A stretch of DNA of 64,000 nucleotides from Streptomyces spiramyceticus (GCF_028807635.1 NZ_JARBAX010000002.1:1240001-1304000); one strand, 5' to 3'. Shown: positions 51,437 to 60,691, counted from the first letter of the stretch. Translations and numbers: made by a program. Notes: generated by a model from the letters alone, not told the origin.

Positions 51437-52240
51437 ATGTTGCGTGCACTGGCTGTCGACGACGAACGACCGGCGCTGGAGGAGCTCCTCTACCTGCTGC
51501 GCGCCGATCCCCGGGTCCGCAGCGCGGAAGGGGCCACCGACGCCACCGAGACACTGCGCCGGATCAACCGCGCGCTCGACGCGGGCCCCGACGGCGACGA
51601 CGCCATCGACGTCGTCTTCCTCGACATCCACATGGCCGGGCTCACCGGACTCGATGTCGCCAGGCTGCTCGCCGGATTCGCCAGGCCGCCGCTCATCGTC
51701 TTCGTCACCGCCCACGAGGGGTTCGCCGTCCAGGCCTTCGACCTCAAGGCCGTCGACTACGTCCTCAAGCCGGTCCGCAGGGAGCGACTCGCCGAGGCCG
51801 TACGCCGCGTCTGCGACCAGGTGGAATCGGCACGGGCTCCAGCGCCGGCCCTGCCACCGCAGCCAGGCACCGTTGACCACATCCCCGTCGAACTGGGTGG
51901 AGTAACCCGCTTCATCCCGATCGACGACATCGCGTACGTCGAGGCCCAGGGCGACTACGCCCGCCTCCACACGCCCGCCGGCAGCCACCTCGTGCGCATC
52001 CCGCTCTCCACCCTGGAGGAGCGCTGGGCCGCCCGCGGCTTCGTCCGGATACACCGCCGCCACCTCGTCGCCCTGGCCCGCATCGACGAACTGCGGCTGG
52101 ACGCGGGGGCAACGAGCGTACGGGTCGGCGAAGCCGAACTCGCGGTGAGCCGCCGCCACGCCCGCGAGCTCCGCGACCTGCTGATGCTCCCCCGCAGCCG
52201 CCCCAAGGGCACGGGAGGTACCCCGACCGCGAGCGGCTGA
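51437..52240 (+). CDS. LytTR-family response regulator
   Basis: A 267-residue two-component regulator. The receiver domain has acidic Asp8-Asp9, phospho-acceptor Asp63 (VVFLDIHMAG), the Thr in FVTAHEG and Lys in VLKPVRR. The LytTR DNA-binding domain follows (about 150-255: IDDIAYVEAQGDYARLHT, FVRIHRRHLVAL). It pairs with the LytS-type kinase at 54546-55796; between them lie a small membrane protein and a symporter on the same strand, so the kinase may sense the transported solute. ATG 51437. Confidence 0.93.
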   Translation: MLRALAVDDERPALEELLYLLRADPRVRSAEGATDATETLRRINRALDAGPDGDDAIDVVFLDIHMAGLTGLDVARLLAGFARPPLIVFVTAHEGFAVQAFDLKAVDYVLKPVRRERLAEAVRRVCDQVESARAPAPALPPQPGTVDHIPVELGGVTRFIPIDDIAYVEAQGDYARLHTPAGSHLVRIPLSTLEERWAARGFVRIHRRHLVALARIDELRLDAGATSVRVGEAELAVSRRHARELRDLLMLPRSRPKGTGGTPTASG

Positions 52241-52287
52241 CCAGCTGCCTCTACCCACGCCGGGTGCCGCTGCATAGACTCCCGGCG

Positions 52288-52674
52288 ATGTCCGCAGAGC
52301 CGCAGCCCCGCCGCGAAATCGTCACCGGAGTGCCCCGCAGCGCCCGGCGGCGGCCGCCCGGCCACGCCCCGGCACGGTCCGAGATCACGGAGCAGACGAC
52401 GCTGGGCGCGACGTACGTCCGATCCCTGATGCGCAGTCAGCTGCGCACGGCCGCGATCTCGCTCGGTGCCCTGGTACTGCTCGTCGGCTCGCTGCCGCTG
52501 CTGTTCGCGCTGCCGCAGGTCTTCACCGGCTCCGACCTGCCGTCGCCCGCGCCCTTCGTCTGGGCGGCGCTCGGCGTGGCCGTCTACCCCGTCATGTGGC
52601 TGATCGCCCGATGGCAGGTCCGGCGCGCGGAGCGCAACGAGCGCGCGTTCAGCAAGCTGGTCGAAGGGCGGTGA
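52288..52674 (+). CDS. Small two-helix membrane protein next to the symporter
   Basis: A 128-residue protein. A charged N terminus (about 1-55) is followed by two transmembrane helices (ISLGALVLLVGSLPLLFAL and FVWAALGVAVYPVMWLIA) and a basic tail. Small two-helix proteins of this kind typically precede acetate-type solute:sodium symporters in actinobacteria, as DUF485 proteins do elsewhere, and may assist them. ATG at 52288 chosen over an upstream start in the same frame. Confidence 0.75.
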   Translation: MSAEPQPRREIVTGVPRSARRRPPGHAPARSEITEQTTLGATYVRSLMRSQLRTAAISLGALVLLVGSLPLLFALPQVFTGSDLPSPAPFVWAALGVAVYPVMWLIARWQVRRAERNERAFSKLVEGR

Positions 52675-52690
52675 CCGGACGATGCTGGGC

Positions 52691-52738
52691 CTTCCCGGAG
52701 TGAAGCCCCGGCAAGTTCCCGGAGTAAAGCCCCGGCAA
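52691..52738. repeat. 24 bp tandem repeat upstream of the symporter
   Basis: TTCCCGGAGTGAAGCCCCGG plus CAAG occurs twice in tandem (52691-52714, 52715-52738) with one mismatch, in the gap between the small membrane protein and the symporter. Confidence 0.8.
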
Positions 52739-52803
52739 GTCCCTGCCCTCCGGCCGGACCGGGCGGGCCGCTCCGCCGGACAGTCTTCGCGGGGTGGCGT
52801 CGA

Positions 52804-54549
52804 GTGAACCAGGCGTACGCGGTGGCCGCCGTCACCGTCGTCGTGCTCGCCACCGTGCTCATCGGCGCCCTCGGCCTGCGCATATCCCGTACCACCTCCG
52901 ACTTCTACGTCGCCTCCCGCAGTGTCAAGCCCGGCCTCAACGCCGCCGCCATCAGCGGCGAATACCTCTCCGCCGCCTCCTTCCTCGGCGTCGCCGGACT
53001 CGTCCTCCTCCAGGGCCCCGAAATGCTCTGGTACCCGGTCGGCTACACCGCCGGCTATCTCGTCCTCCTCGTCCTCGTCGCAGCCCCGCTGCGCCGCTCC
53101 GGGGCGTACACGCTCTCCGACTTCGCCGAGGCGAGGCTCGAATCGCCGCAGGTCCGCAGGCTCGCCAGCCTTTTCGTCGTCGGCATCGGCTGGCTCTACC
53201 TGCTGCCCCAGCTCCAGGGCGCCGGCCTGACCCTGGAGATACTCACCGGCGCACCCGACTGGGTCGGCGGACTGGTCGTCGCGGTCGTCGTGACCGGGGC
53301 GGTGGCGGCGGGCGGGATGCGCAGCATCACCTTCGTGCAGGCCTTCCAGTACTGGCTCAAGCTCACCGCACTGCTCGTCCCCGCCCTCTTCCTCGTCGTC
53401 GCCTGGCTGGGGGACGACGCCCCGCGCGCACGGTTTGCGGAGCCCGCGACCTTCCGTGAGCACACGGTCGTGACGATCGACGACACCGTACGGATCGACC
53501 TCGACCGGCCGCTGCGCGTCACCGTGACCGGCAGCGTCGACGACCGGCGCTACCACCGGCAGCCGCTCGGCCTCGACGCCGGCGTCCATCTCATCGGCGC
53601 GGGCACGACCCTCGGCTTCCCCGCCGACGCCCAGGTCCCGGAGAAGGCCGCCGCCGAGGGGGCGGGGGCGTCCAGCTGGTCGCAGCCGCTGGCCAGCAGC
53701 CGCGAGGAGCACCCGCTGTACGCGACGTACGGGCTGATCCTCGCCACTTTCCTCGGCACGATGGGGCTGCCGCACGTCGCCGTGCGCTTCTACACCAGCC
53801 CCAACGGCACCGCGGCCCGCCGCACCACCCTTGTCGTACTCGGCCTGGTCGGAGCGTTCTACCTGCTGCCGCCGGTCTACGGAGCGCTCGGCCGGATCTA
53901 CGCGCCCGAGCTGTCCCTCACCGGGGAGGCGGACGCCGCCGTTCTGGTCCTGCCCGACCGGATCATCGGCGGCGTCGGCGGCGACCTGCTGGGGGCGCTG
54001 CTCGCGGGCGGGGCGTTCGCGGCGTTCCTGTCGACCGCCTCCGGGCTGACCATGTCGGTCGCGGGCGTGCTCACCCAGGACGTCCTCCCGGCGCGCGGGG
54101 TGCGCCACTTCAGGCTCGCGACCGTCCTCGCCATGGCGGTGCCGCTCGCGCTGAGCATCGTGACCGTCAATGTGCCGGTGGCCGACGCCGTGGGCCTCGC
54201 CTTCGCCGTCTCCGCCTCCTCCTTCTGCCCGCTGCTCGTCCTCGGCATCTGGTGGCGGGGACTCACCCCGCCGGGCGCGGTGGCCGGCCTGGTCGTCGGC
54301 GGCGGGGCCGCGCTGACCGCGGTGATGACGACGAGGGCGGGGCTGCCCGCAGGCGGCTGGTCGCACTCGCTGCTGGCCTGGCCCGCCGTCTGGTCGGTGC
54401 CGCTCGGCTTCCTGACGATGGTGCTGGTGTCGCTGGCGACCCGCGACCGTATACCTGCCGGGACGGCCGCCACCCTGGCCAGACTTCACCTGCCCGAGGA
54501 ATTGATGGCGAAGGCCGACACGGGCCTGAGCGTGAATGGGGAACGATGA
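52804..54549 (+). CDS. Solute:sodium symporter, cation/acetate type
   Basis: A 581-residue SSS-family transporter of ActP/MctC type with about thirteen helices. Hallmarks are RTTSDFYVASRSVKPGLNAAA, ISGEYLSAASFLGVAGL, FLGTMGLPHVAVRFYT and FAAFLSTASGLTMSVAGVLT. A soluble insert (about 215-300) sits between helices, as in related monocarboxylate carriers. Expected to import acetate, pyruvate or a similar acid with sodium or protons. GTG start; its stop overlaps the kinase start by 4 bp, so carrier and kinase are made together. Confidence 0.9.
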   Translation: MNQAYAVAAVTVVVLATVLIGALGLRISRTTSDFYVASRSVKPGLNAAAISGEYLSAASFLGVAGLVLLQGPEMLWYPVGYTAGYLVLLVLVAAPLRRSGAYTLSDFAEARLESPQVRRLASLFVVGIGWLYLLPQLQGAGLTLEILTGAPDWVGGLVVAVVVTGAVAAGGMRSITFVQAFQYWLKLTALLVPALFLVVAWLGDDAPRARFAEPATFREHTVVTIDDTVRIDLDRPLRVTVTGSVDDRRYHRQPLGLDAGVHLIGAGTTLGFPADAQVPEKAAAEGAGASSWSQPLASSREEHPLYATYGLILATFLGTMGLPHVAVRFYTSPNGTAARRTTLVVLGLVGAFYLLPPVYGALGRIYAPELSLTGEADAAVLVLPDRIIGGVGGDLLGALLAGGAFAAFLSTASGLTMSVAGVLTQDVLPARGVRHFRLATVLAMAVPLALSIVTVNVPVADAVGLAFAVSASSFCPLLVLGIWWRGLTPPGAVAGLVVGGGAALTAVMTTRAGLPAGGWSHSLLAWPAVWSVPLGFLTMVLVSLATRDRIPAGTAATLARLHLPEELMAKADTGLSVNGER

Positions 54550-55796
54550 CCGGGATCGAAATCGCGGCGTTGGCCGCCGCCGGCGCCGTACTCCTCGCCG
54601 TCGGCATCGTCCTGGGCCGCGTCACCGCCCGGCACGGGCGAGGCGAGGACCTCGACCTCGGTACGCCCGTCGAGCGCGCCACCTTCCAGACCCTGCACAC
54701 CGCGTCGCTGGCCGCACCCCCGCTGCGCGCGGGCCTCACCGAGGACACGGCCCGCAAGGCCGCCCGCCGGCTGCGCTCCCTGCTCGGCACCGAGGCGCTC
54801 TGCCTCACCGACCGCGAGACGGTGCTCGCCTGGGACGGGCCGGGTGTCGGCCATCACCGGGAGCCGGTGATGCGCCGCGTACGGGAGATGCTCGACTCGG
54901 GGCGGAGCCAGAGCGTACGCACGGACTGCGACGACCTCCAGTGCCCGCTGCGCTGGGCGGTGATCGCGCCGCTGACCGGCGAGGAGGGCGTGCTGGGCGC
55001 GCTCGTCGCGTACGGGTCACGGGAATCGGCCGTACTGGTCAGGGCCGCCACCGAGGTGGCCCGCTGGGTGTCCGTTCAACTGGAACTGGCGGAGCTCGAC
55101 CGCTCGCGGACCCGGATCGTCGAGGCGGAGATCCGCGCCCTGCGTGCCCAGATATCGCCGCATTTCATCTTCAACTCGCTCGCCGCGATCGCCTCGTTCG
55201 TACGCACCGACCCCGAGCGTGCCCGCGAACTCCTCCTGGAGTTCGCCGACTTCACCCGCTACTCCTTCCGCAGGCACGGCGACTTCACCAACCTCGCCGA
55301 CGAACTGCGCTCCATCGAGCAGTACCTGGCGCTGGCGGGCGCCCGCTTCGGCGACCGCCTCAAGGTGACGCTCCAGGTCGCCCCCGAGGTGCTGCCGGTG
55401 GCGTTGCCCTTCCTCTGCCTCCAGCCGCTCGTCGAGAACGCCGTCAAGCACGGGCTCGAAGACTCCCGGGACGAGTTCAAGGTCACCATCGCCGCGCAGG
55501 ACGCGGGCTCCGAGGCCATGGTGATCATCGAGGACAACGGCGTCGGCATGGACCCGGAGCGGCTGCGCCGGATCCTCGCGGGCGAGCACACCACCTCGTC
55601 CGGCATCGGCCTCTCCAATGTCGACGACCGGCTGCGCCAGGTGTACGGGGACGAATACGGACTCGTCATCGAGACGGGCGTCGGCGCGGGCATGAAGATC
55701 ACGTTGCGATTCCCCAAGTACCGCGCGGGCGTGCACTCGTCGGCGCCCGCCGGGCGCGAGCCGGATCAGCATCAGAAGAGGTGGATGGCGAGATGA
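54546..55796 (+). CDS. LytS-type sensor histidine kinase
   Basis: A 416-residue kinase. One N-terminal transmembrane helix (EIAALAAAGAVLLAVGIVLG) is followed by a GAF-like sensor (about 50-180) containing RTDCDDLQCPL. The His_kinase domain has the phosphorylated His in ISPHFIFNSLAAI, and the ATPase domain has LQPLVENAVKHG, IEDNGVGM and GIGLSNVDDRL. It should phosphorylate the LytTR regulator at 51437-52240. Translation is coupled to the symporter (ATGA). The 3' end overlaps the convergent hypothetical gene by 25 bp. Confidence 0.92.
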   Translation: MTGIEIAALAAAGAVLLAVGIVLGRVTARHGRGEDLDLGTPVERATFQTLHTASLAAPPLRAGLTEDTARKAARRLRSLLGTEALCLTDRETVLAWDGPGVGHHREPVMRRVREMLDSGRSQSVRTDCDDLQCPLRWAVIAPLTGEEGVLGALVAYGSRESAVLVRAATEVARWVSVQLELAELDRSRTRIVEAEIRALRAQISPHFIFNSLAAIASFVRTDPERARELLLEFADFTRYSFRRHGDFTNLADELRSIEQYLALAGARFGDRLKVTLQVAPEVLPVALPFLCLQPLVENAVKHGLEDSRDEFKVTIAAQDAGSEAMVIIEDNGVGMDPERLRRILAGEHTTSSGIGLSNVDDRLRQVYGDEYGLVIETGVGAGMKITLRFPKYRAGVHSSAPAGREPDQHQKRWMAR

Positions 55797-56389
55797 CCGA
55801 GCGGCAGCCCCAACTGCCAGGCGGGCATCCACACCTTCTCGCTCTCGTCCACGAGGTCCTCCCCGGGGCCGTCTCCGGGACCTTCGCCGGGATCGTTCCC
55901 GGGATCCTCCGCGAGTTCCCGCGCCCGGGGCGCGGGGAGCGCCCCGCCGAGGTCGGCGGCGAGCAGTTCGGTGTCGTTCAGCCACCGCCATGACACCAGG
56001 GCCAGTTCCAGGTCGGGGTCGAGCGTCTTGCGGCCGTCGGCGCGGGCCATGCGGTCGGCGAGCCTTTCCCGTACCCACTTCTCCCAGGGATGGCCGTACG
56101 TGGTGAGCGAGAGCCACTCGTCCAGGCCGGCCACGACGCGGATGCCGGACAACTCGTCCGAGCTGTCGGACAGGTAGATGGTGAGCGCCAGCGTTTCCCG
56201 ACCCGCCCGGAACTCGAGCGTGCCGGGCGGAATCAGATTGCCCGTGCGGAGCAGCTCGTCGCCGATGTACTCGGCGTACAGCCAAGCCATCGGTACCGCA
56301 AGCCTGTCTCCGCTGGTGCCATTCGTACTCTCGGGCAGCACAGCACTCCACCTTCTCCCGGACGGATCTGTTCTGTGTTTTCGGGGCAT
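55772..56389 (-). CDS. Uncharacterised actinobacterial protein
   Basis: Not recognised; 205 residues from the ATG. The core (about 30-125) reads VPMAWLYAEYIGDELLRTG, PPGTLEFRAGRETLALTIYL, GLDEWLSLTTYGHPWEKW and looks like a folded cytoplasmic domain. An Asp/Gly/Pro repeat (DPGNDPGEGPGDGPGED) precedes the C-terminal WMPAWQLGLPLGHLAIHLF. A GTG at 56341 has a much better ribosome-binding site (GGTGGAG) than the ATG at 56389 and may be the true start. It follows the ECF sigma gene on the same strand and may be its target. Confidence 0.68.
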   Translation of the reverse strand: MPRKHRTDPSGRRWSAVLPESTNGTSGDRLAVPMAWLYAEYIGDELLRTGNLIPPGTLEFRAGRETLALTIYLSDSSDELSGIRVVAGLDEWLSLTTYGHPWEKWVRERLADRMARADGRKTLDPDLELALVSWRWLNDTELLAADLGGALPAPRARELAEDPGNDPGEGPGDGPGEDLVDESEKVWMPAWQLGLPLGHLAIHLF

Positions 56390-56526
56390 CGCCGAGCTTT
56401 CACTCTCAGACACGCACAGCGTGGGGTCTTTACTCAACTTGGCGCTGTGGTTTCGAATTCGGCCTGGTCTGCACGGGTGCGGGAGGGAGAAGAATTGACC
56501 TGCGGTGCGGGCGGGACGAGGGGGGC

Positions 56527-57060
56527 TCAGGAGGTGTCGAGCCCGTAGCCGTGCAACGCCTTCCTGAGCGCGCGCAGCGCGTAGCACGTACGGGACTTGA
56601 CGGTGCCGGCCGGTATGCCGAGCGCCTCGGAAGCCTCCGCGACCGACCGGCCGCGGAAATAGACCTGCGTCAGCACTTCGCGATGGGCGCCGCGCAGCGT
56701 CCTGACGGCCTCGCGCACATCGAGTGCGGTCACTGAGCGTTCCGCGTGGTCGTCGGGGAGGGCCGAGTGCTCCAGTGCGTCGGCGCCGACCTCGTACGGC
56801 CGGGAACGGCGTGCACGCCGGGCGTCGATCGCCAGCCTGCGGCCCACCGTGAACAGCCACGGGCGCATCGAATCGTGTCCGCTCGCCAGCGCCTCGGGAT
56901 GCTGCCAGGCCCGTACCAGGGTCTCCTGGAGCAGGTCCTCCGCCCGCTGCCTGTCCCCGTAGGTGAGGCCGAGAAGGAAGCTGAAGAGCGCCTTGCCATG
57001 CTCGCGCTGAAGGTCGGCGAGCGCCCGCTCGTCGGTGTGCTGCTTGAGGGAGGAAGTCAC
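56527..57060 (-). CDS. ECF-type RNA polymerase sigma factor
   Basis: A 177-residue sigma-70 family protein with only regions 2 and 4. Region 2 includes LLGLTYGDRQRAEDLLQETL and RPWLFTVGRRLAIDARR; region 4 includes LRGAHREVLTQVYFRGRSVA and EALGIPAGTVKSRTCYALRA. No adjacent anti-sigma gene is seen; the zf-HC2 protein at 50607-51296 is a distant candidate partner. The GTG at 57060 with AAGGAG about 9 nt upstream is preferred; longer starts run into the divergent upstream region. Confidence 0.92.
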   Translation of the reverse strand: MTSSLKQHTDERALADLQREHGKALFSFLLGLTYGDRQRAEDLLQETLVRAWQHPEALASGHDSMRPWLFTVGRRLAIDARRARRSRPYEVGADALEHSALPDDHAERSVTALDVREAVRTLRGAHREVLTQVYFRGRSVAEASEALGIPAGTVKSRTCYALRALRKALHGYGLDTS

Positions 57061-57350
57061 CGTTGACACTCCTTCGGGAGACCGGGTGGCCGTTGGCCGG
57101 ACGGCCGCGAAGGTATCCGCCACCTGGCGTGATTGCGGCTGTGCTGCACGCGGCGTTCGAACGGGCGGCAAGGGCGTGCGGTGAGCGGTCGAACGGTGCG
57201 ACGAGCGGCACGCCGAACGGTCCCCCGCACCGTGCGGCATCCGGCCGTATCCGGCCACCTGATCGAGCGACAGCGGTGTCCCCTGAAATGCGGCTGACCA
57301 CTCTTATGGGTTCATTTGTATGACTATCCCCAACGGTGGAAGTCGGTCAG

Positions 57351-58517
57351 ATGATGAAGCGAAAGCTGCAAGGGGCGGCGGCCGTGACCGTGCTGCTGAT
57401 CGGAAGTGCGACAGCCTGCACAGGACACAACGCGGCCACGCACCAGGGCTCGGCCCCCTCGGCGGCAGGCGCGTTCGCAAAGGAGCGCGGTTTCACCCTC
57501 GTCGCATCGGGCGACGTACTCCCGCACGCCTCGATCATCCGCCAGGCCGTACGGGACGCGGGCGGCAGCGGCTACGACTTCCGGCCGATGCTGTCCGGCG
57601 CCAAGCCGGTCGTCTCCGAGGCCGATCTCGCGATATGCCACATGGAGACGGTGTACGGCCCGGACGGCGGCCCGTACACCGGCTACCCCAACTTCCAGTC
57701 CCCGCCCGAGGTGGCCGCGGGCCTCCGGGCCACCGGCTACGACGCCTGCTCCACCGCGTCCAACCACACCCTGGACGCGGGCACTGCCGGCATAGAAAGG
57801 ACCCTCGGCGCGCTCGACAAGGCAGGCGTCAAGCACGCGGGCTCCGCCCGCACCGAGGCCGAGTCCCGGCAGCCCGCATGGCTGGATGCGGGCACCGCCA
57901 AGGTCGCCCAGCTCTCGTACACCCACGGCACCAACGGGTACCCGCTGCCCGAAGACCGGCCCTGGGCGGTGAACCTGATGGACGAGCGCAAGATAGTCGC
58001 CGACGCGCGGGCTGCCAGGAAGGAGGGCGCCGACGTCGTGCTGGTCTCGCTGCACTGGGGCACGGAGTGGCAGGACGCCCCCGACGACCAGCAGCTGCGG
58101 CTGGGCAGGGCGCTCACCGCGTCGCAGACCGGTGGCCGCCCCGACATCGACCTGATCCTCGGCACGCACGCGCATGTCCCGCAGGCGTACGAGAAGGTCA
58201 ACGGCACCTGGATCATCTACGGCATGGGCGACCAGATCGCCGGCCCGATGATCAACTACACGGGCGCCCACGACCCCCGCGGCAACCAGGGCACCATCGG
58301 CCGCTTCACCTTCGCACCGCCCGAACGGTCCGGGCAGCGCTGGGAGGTGCGGAAGGCGGAGTTCATACCGCAGTGGTTCGACACGGACGCGGGCCGGACG
58401 GTGAACCTCAACGCCGCGATCGGCCGCGGCGCCGACCACACGGCCGTACGGGACACCATCCGCCAGGTCGTCCTCAGTCGGGACGCCGCCGAAGCAGGCC
58501 TGCTCATGGGCGAATAG
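57351..58517 (+). CDS. CapA/PgsA family lipoprotein
   Basis: A 388-residue exported protein of the CapA family (PGA_cap, a calcineurin-like phosphoesterase relative). After a signal peptide ending GSATAC (possible lipobox) come ASGDVLPH, NHTLDAG, VSLHWGTEW and ILGTHAHVPQ, the metal-site motifs of the fold. In Bacillus CapA supports poly-gamma-glutamate capsule export; in Streptomyces its role is not settled. ATG 57351 (or 57354) chosen; a GTG 15 bp upstream is in frame. Confidence 0.88.
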   Translation: MMKRKLQGAAAVTVLLIGSATACTGHNAATHQGSAPSAAGAFAKERGFTLVASGDVLPHASIIRQAVRDAGGSGYDFRPMLSGAKPVVSEADLAICHMETVYGPDGGPYTGYPNFQSPPEVAAGLRATGYDACSTASNHTLDAGTAGIERTLGALDKAGVKHAGSARTEAESRQPAWLDAGTAKVAQLSYTHGTNGYPLPEDRPWAVNLMDERKIVADARAARKEGADVVLVSLHWGTEWQDAPDDQQLRLGRALTASQTGGRPDIDLILGTHAHVPQAYEKVNGTWIIYGMGDQIAGPMINYTGAHDPRGNQGTIGRFTFAPPERSGQRWEVRKAEFIPQWFDTDAGRTVNLNAAIGRGADHTAVRDTIRQVVLSRDAAEAGLLMGE

Positions 58518-58589
58518 CGGGCGGCCCCGGCCCACGGCCCCGGCCCACTCCTGTCCGCTCCTACTCCTCGCTGCGCACCTGAGCCCCGG

Positions 58590-58905
58590 GCGGCGTCTTC
58601 GCCAGCTCCGACCGCGAACCACACCGCGAAGCGGGCCCGCGCCTCCCAGTTCAGGAACGTGATCAGCCAGATCGAGAACACCACCCCGATCGCCGGAACG
58701 AACGGCATCCCGGGGCAGCGGAAGGTGCGCGACAGGTCCGGCTGCCTGTACCGCAGCAAGATCATGGCGATGCACACCACGACGAACGCCAACAGGATCC
58801 CGATATTGGTCAGTTCGGCCGCTTCGCCGATCGGCAGGAACCCGGCGATCACCGCCGACGCGACGCCGACGATCCAGGTCACCCAGACCGGGTCGCCGCA
58901 CCCGT
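58590..58905 (-). pseudogene. C-terminal fragment of an APC-family amino-acid permease
   Basis: The minus-strand frame reads VTWIVGVASAVIAGFLPIGE, AAELTNIGILLAFVVVCIAM, RYRQPDLSRTFRCPGMPFVP and WEARARFAVWFAV, the last helices of cationic-amino-acid-type permeases. The first eight or more helices are absent. Upstream, before about 58905, the sequence no longer matches the family, and downstream no proper stop region is kept. A decayed remnant between two intact surface-protein genes. Confidence 0.7.
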
Positions 58906-59036
58906 GAAGGCCCCGCCGACCCGAACGGGAAGAACGGGTTCCGTACGCCCATTGGGTACTTCGTCATCCGTTGCCGGTGTTGGTCGGCCGCCGGGGGCTG
59001 AGGCCGTGCGAGCTATTAGTCATGAAAAAGGATGAG

Positions 59037-59876
59037 ATGCTACCGGGGCGCAGAGTGGTACTGCGCCTCGCCGCCTGCTTCGGAGCCGTCACCGTCCTGC
59101 GGGCGCTGAGCCCTGACCAGGCCCAGCCGCCGGGCGGCCCTCCCTCCTCCGGAGGGCCGCCCCGGGCCGCGGGCCCCCAGGCCGGTGCGCCGGTCAGGGT
59201 CTCGTCGTACCGGCTGCAGCCCATGACGGCGCACGCGCCGCCCAGATTCCGGCCCGCCCGTTCGCTCGTGCGGCAACGGCCGTTCCTGCGGTTGGCCGGG
59301 CTCGGCCACAGCATGGTCCTGACCTTCGACGATGGTCCCGACCCGCGCTTCACGCCGGGCATCCTCAGCACGCTGCGCCATTACGACGTGCGCGCGATGT
59401 TCTTCGTATGCGGCGAAATGGCAGACGTGCACCGGGACTTGCTGCGGGAGATGGCCGAAGACGGGCATGTCGTCGGCAACCACACCTGGTCCCATCCGCT
59501 GATCCCGAGGCTCTCGCGCGACGCCATCCGCGACGAGCTGGGGCGTACCAGCGAGGTGATCGAGCGGGCCGTCGGGTATGCCCCGGCCTGGTACCGCGCA
59601 CCGTACGGAGCGTGGAGCCGCAGTTCGTTCGAGATCGCTGCGGAGCTCGGCATGGAACCGCTCGGCTGGAGCCTCGACACCCTGGACTGGCGCGAGCCCG
59701 GCACCGGCACGATCGTCCGCCGGGTGCGCGAGGGTGCCGGTCCCGGTGTGGTGGTGCTGTCGCACGACGCCGGCGGCTACCGTGCGCAGAGCGTGGCGGC
59801 CCTGCGCACGTATCTGCCGTGGCTGCTCGACGCGGGGTACCGGATCGCGGTGCCCAACCCGATGCCCCGGATGTGA
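59037..59876 (+). CDS. Secreted polysaccharide deacetylase (NodB/CE4)
   Basis: A 279-residue CE4 enzyme. An N-terminal signal anchor (VVLRLAACFGAVTVL) and a Pro/Gly-rich linker precede the NodB domain. Motif 1 is TFDDGPD, motif 2 HVVGNHTWSHP (metal His pair), motif 3 RAPYG, motif 4 LDTLDWREPG and motif 5 VVLSHDAGG, so metal and catalytic residues are complete. It should remove acetyl groups from peptidoglycan or a surface glycan. ATG 59037 chosen because AAAGGA lies 5 nt upstream; ATG 59022 lacks a site. Confidence 0.9.
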   Translation: MLPGRRVVLRLAACFGAVTVLRALSPDQAQPPGGPPSSGGPPRAAGPQAGAPVRVSSYRLQPMTAHAPPRFRPARSLVRQRPFLRLAGLGHSMVLTFDDGPDPRFTPGILSTLRHYDVRAMFFVCGEMADVHRDLLREMAEDGHVVGNHTWSHPLIPRLSRDAIRDELGRTSEVIERAVGYAPAWYRAPYGAWSRSSFEIAAELGMEPLGWSLDTLDWREPGTGTIVRRVREGAGPGVVVLSHDAGGYRAQSVAALRTYLPWLLDAGYRIAVPNPMPRM

Positions 59877-59891
59877 CGACCAGCCCCCCGC

Positions 59892-59925
59892 CCTGGTCGC
59901 CGCCCGTCAGCGGGTGGCGACCAGG
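59892..59925. terminator. Bidirectional terminator between deacetylase and sortase genes
   Basis: CCTGGTCGCC and exact complement GGCGACCAGG with a 14 nt loop. Its right part lies over the last codons and stop of the sortase gene. Confidence 0.55.
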
Positions 59926-60566
59926 CGGGCGAAGGCGACGACATTGCCGGCGTAACCGGTCGCCCTCGAATAGCCGCCGCCGCAGGTGATCAGCCGCAGT
60001 TCCGGGTGCCCGGTGTCCCCGTACACGTGGGCGCCCGGGAAGTTCTCCTTCGAGTACACCTGGACGCCGTAGACCTCGAACACGGCGGTGCGGCCGTCGT
60101 AGCGGATCACCTCGACCCGGTTGCCCTTTTCCAGCGAGCCGAGACCGAAGAAGACCGCGGGACCCGAGTCGTTGTCGACATGGCCGGTGATGACCGAGGT
60201 GCCTCGCTGGCCGGGGGAGATGCCGTTCTGGTACCAGCCCGCCAGGTTCGGGTCCTGGGCGTGCGGTGCGTCGATCCAGCCCTCCGCGTCGAGCCCCACG
60301 TCGACGATCGGGGCGTCGACCTGGATGACGGGGACGCGGACCCGTGAGGCCGGGGCGTACGGCAGAGGCCGGACAGCGGCCGGCGCCGCCGGTGTGGCGG
60401 CGGCGTCGGGAATGCTCTTGAGCGCGGCGGCCGAGGCCGGCTGCGGGGGGCCGAGCGATACGTCGGCGCCGTTCCGCATGAGCGCGAGGCCGGTGAGCAT
60501 GACCAGGGCCAGGACCCCCCACGGCGAGCGCTTCCTCGGATCCGAGCCGCTGTACTGCTGGCCCAT
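59907..60566 (-). CDS. Class F sortase
   Basis: A 219-residue sortase. An N-terminal membrane anchor (GVLALVMLTGLALM, about 17-30) is followed by an Ala/Pro linker and the beta-barrel with catalytic His129 (SVITGHVD), Cys195 (RLITCGGG) and Arg201 (YSRATGYAGN). Class F enzymes are actinobacterial. The two neighbouring secreted proteins (60879-61358, 61489-62031) end in Gly-rich segment, hydrophobic helix and Arg cluster, the shape of a sorting signal, but lack LPxTG. ATG start at 60566. Confidence 0.9.
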   Translation of the reverse strand: MGQQYSGSDPRKRSPWGVLALVMLTGLALMRNGADVSLGPPQPASAAALKSIPDAAATPAAPAAVRPLPYAPASRVRVPVIQVDAPIVDVGLDAEGWIDAPHAQDPNLAGWYQNGISPGQRGTSVITGHVDNDSGPAVFFGLGSLEKGNRVEVIRYDGRTAVFEVYGVQVYSKENFPGAHVYGDTGHPELRLITCGGGYSRATGYAGNVVAFARLVATR

Positions 60567-60691
60567 GGTGCTCCCTTCGTCGCGTCTGTACGGACGCTAA
60601 GTGCGGGACGTGGGAGCGGCGAGGTGTGAGGGGCGAACGGGTGGCGTGGCGGCCTTCAGTGACCCATCCGGGTGGCTCGTCGTACAAAAGT

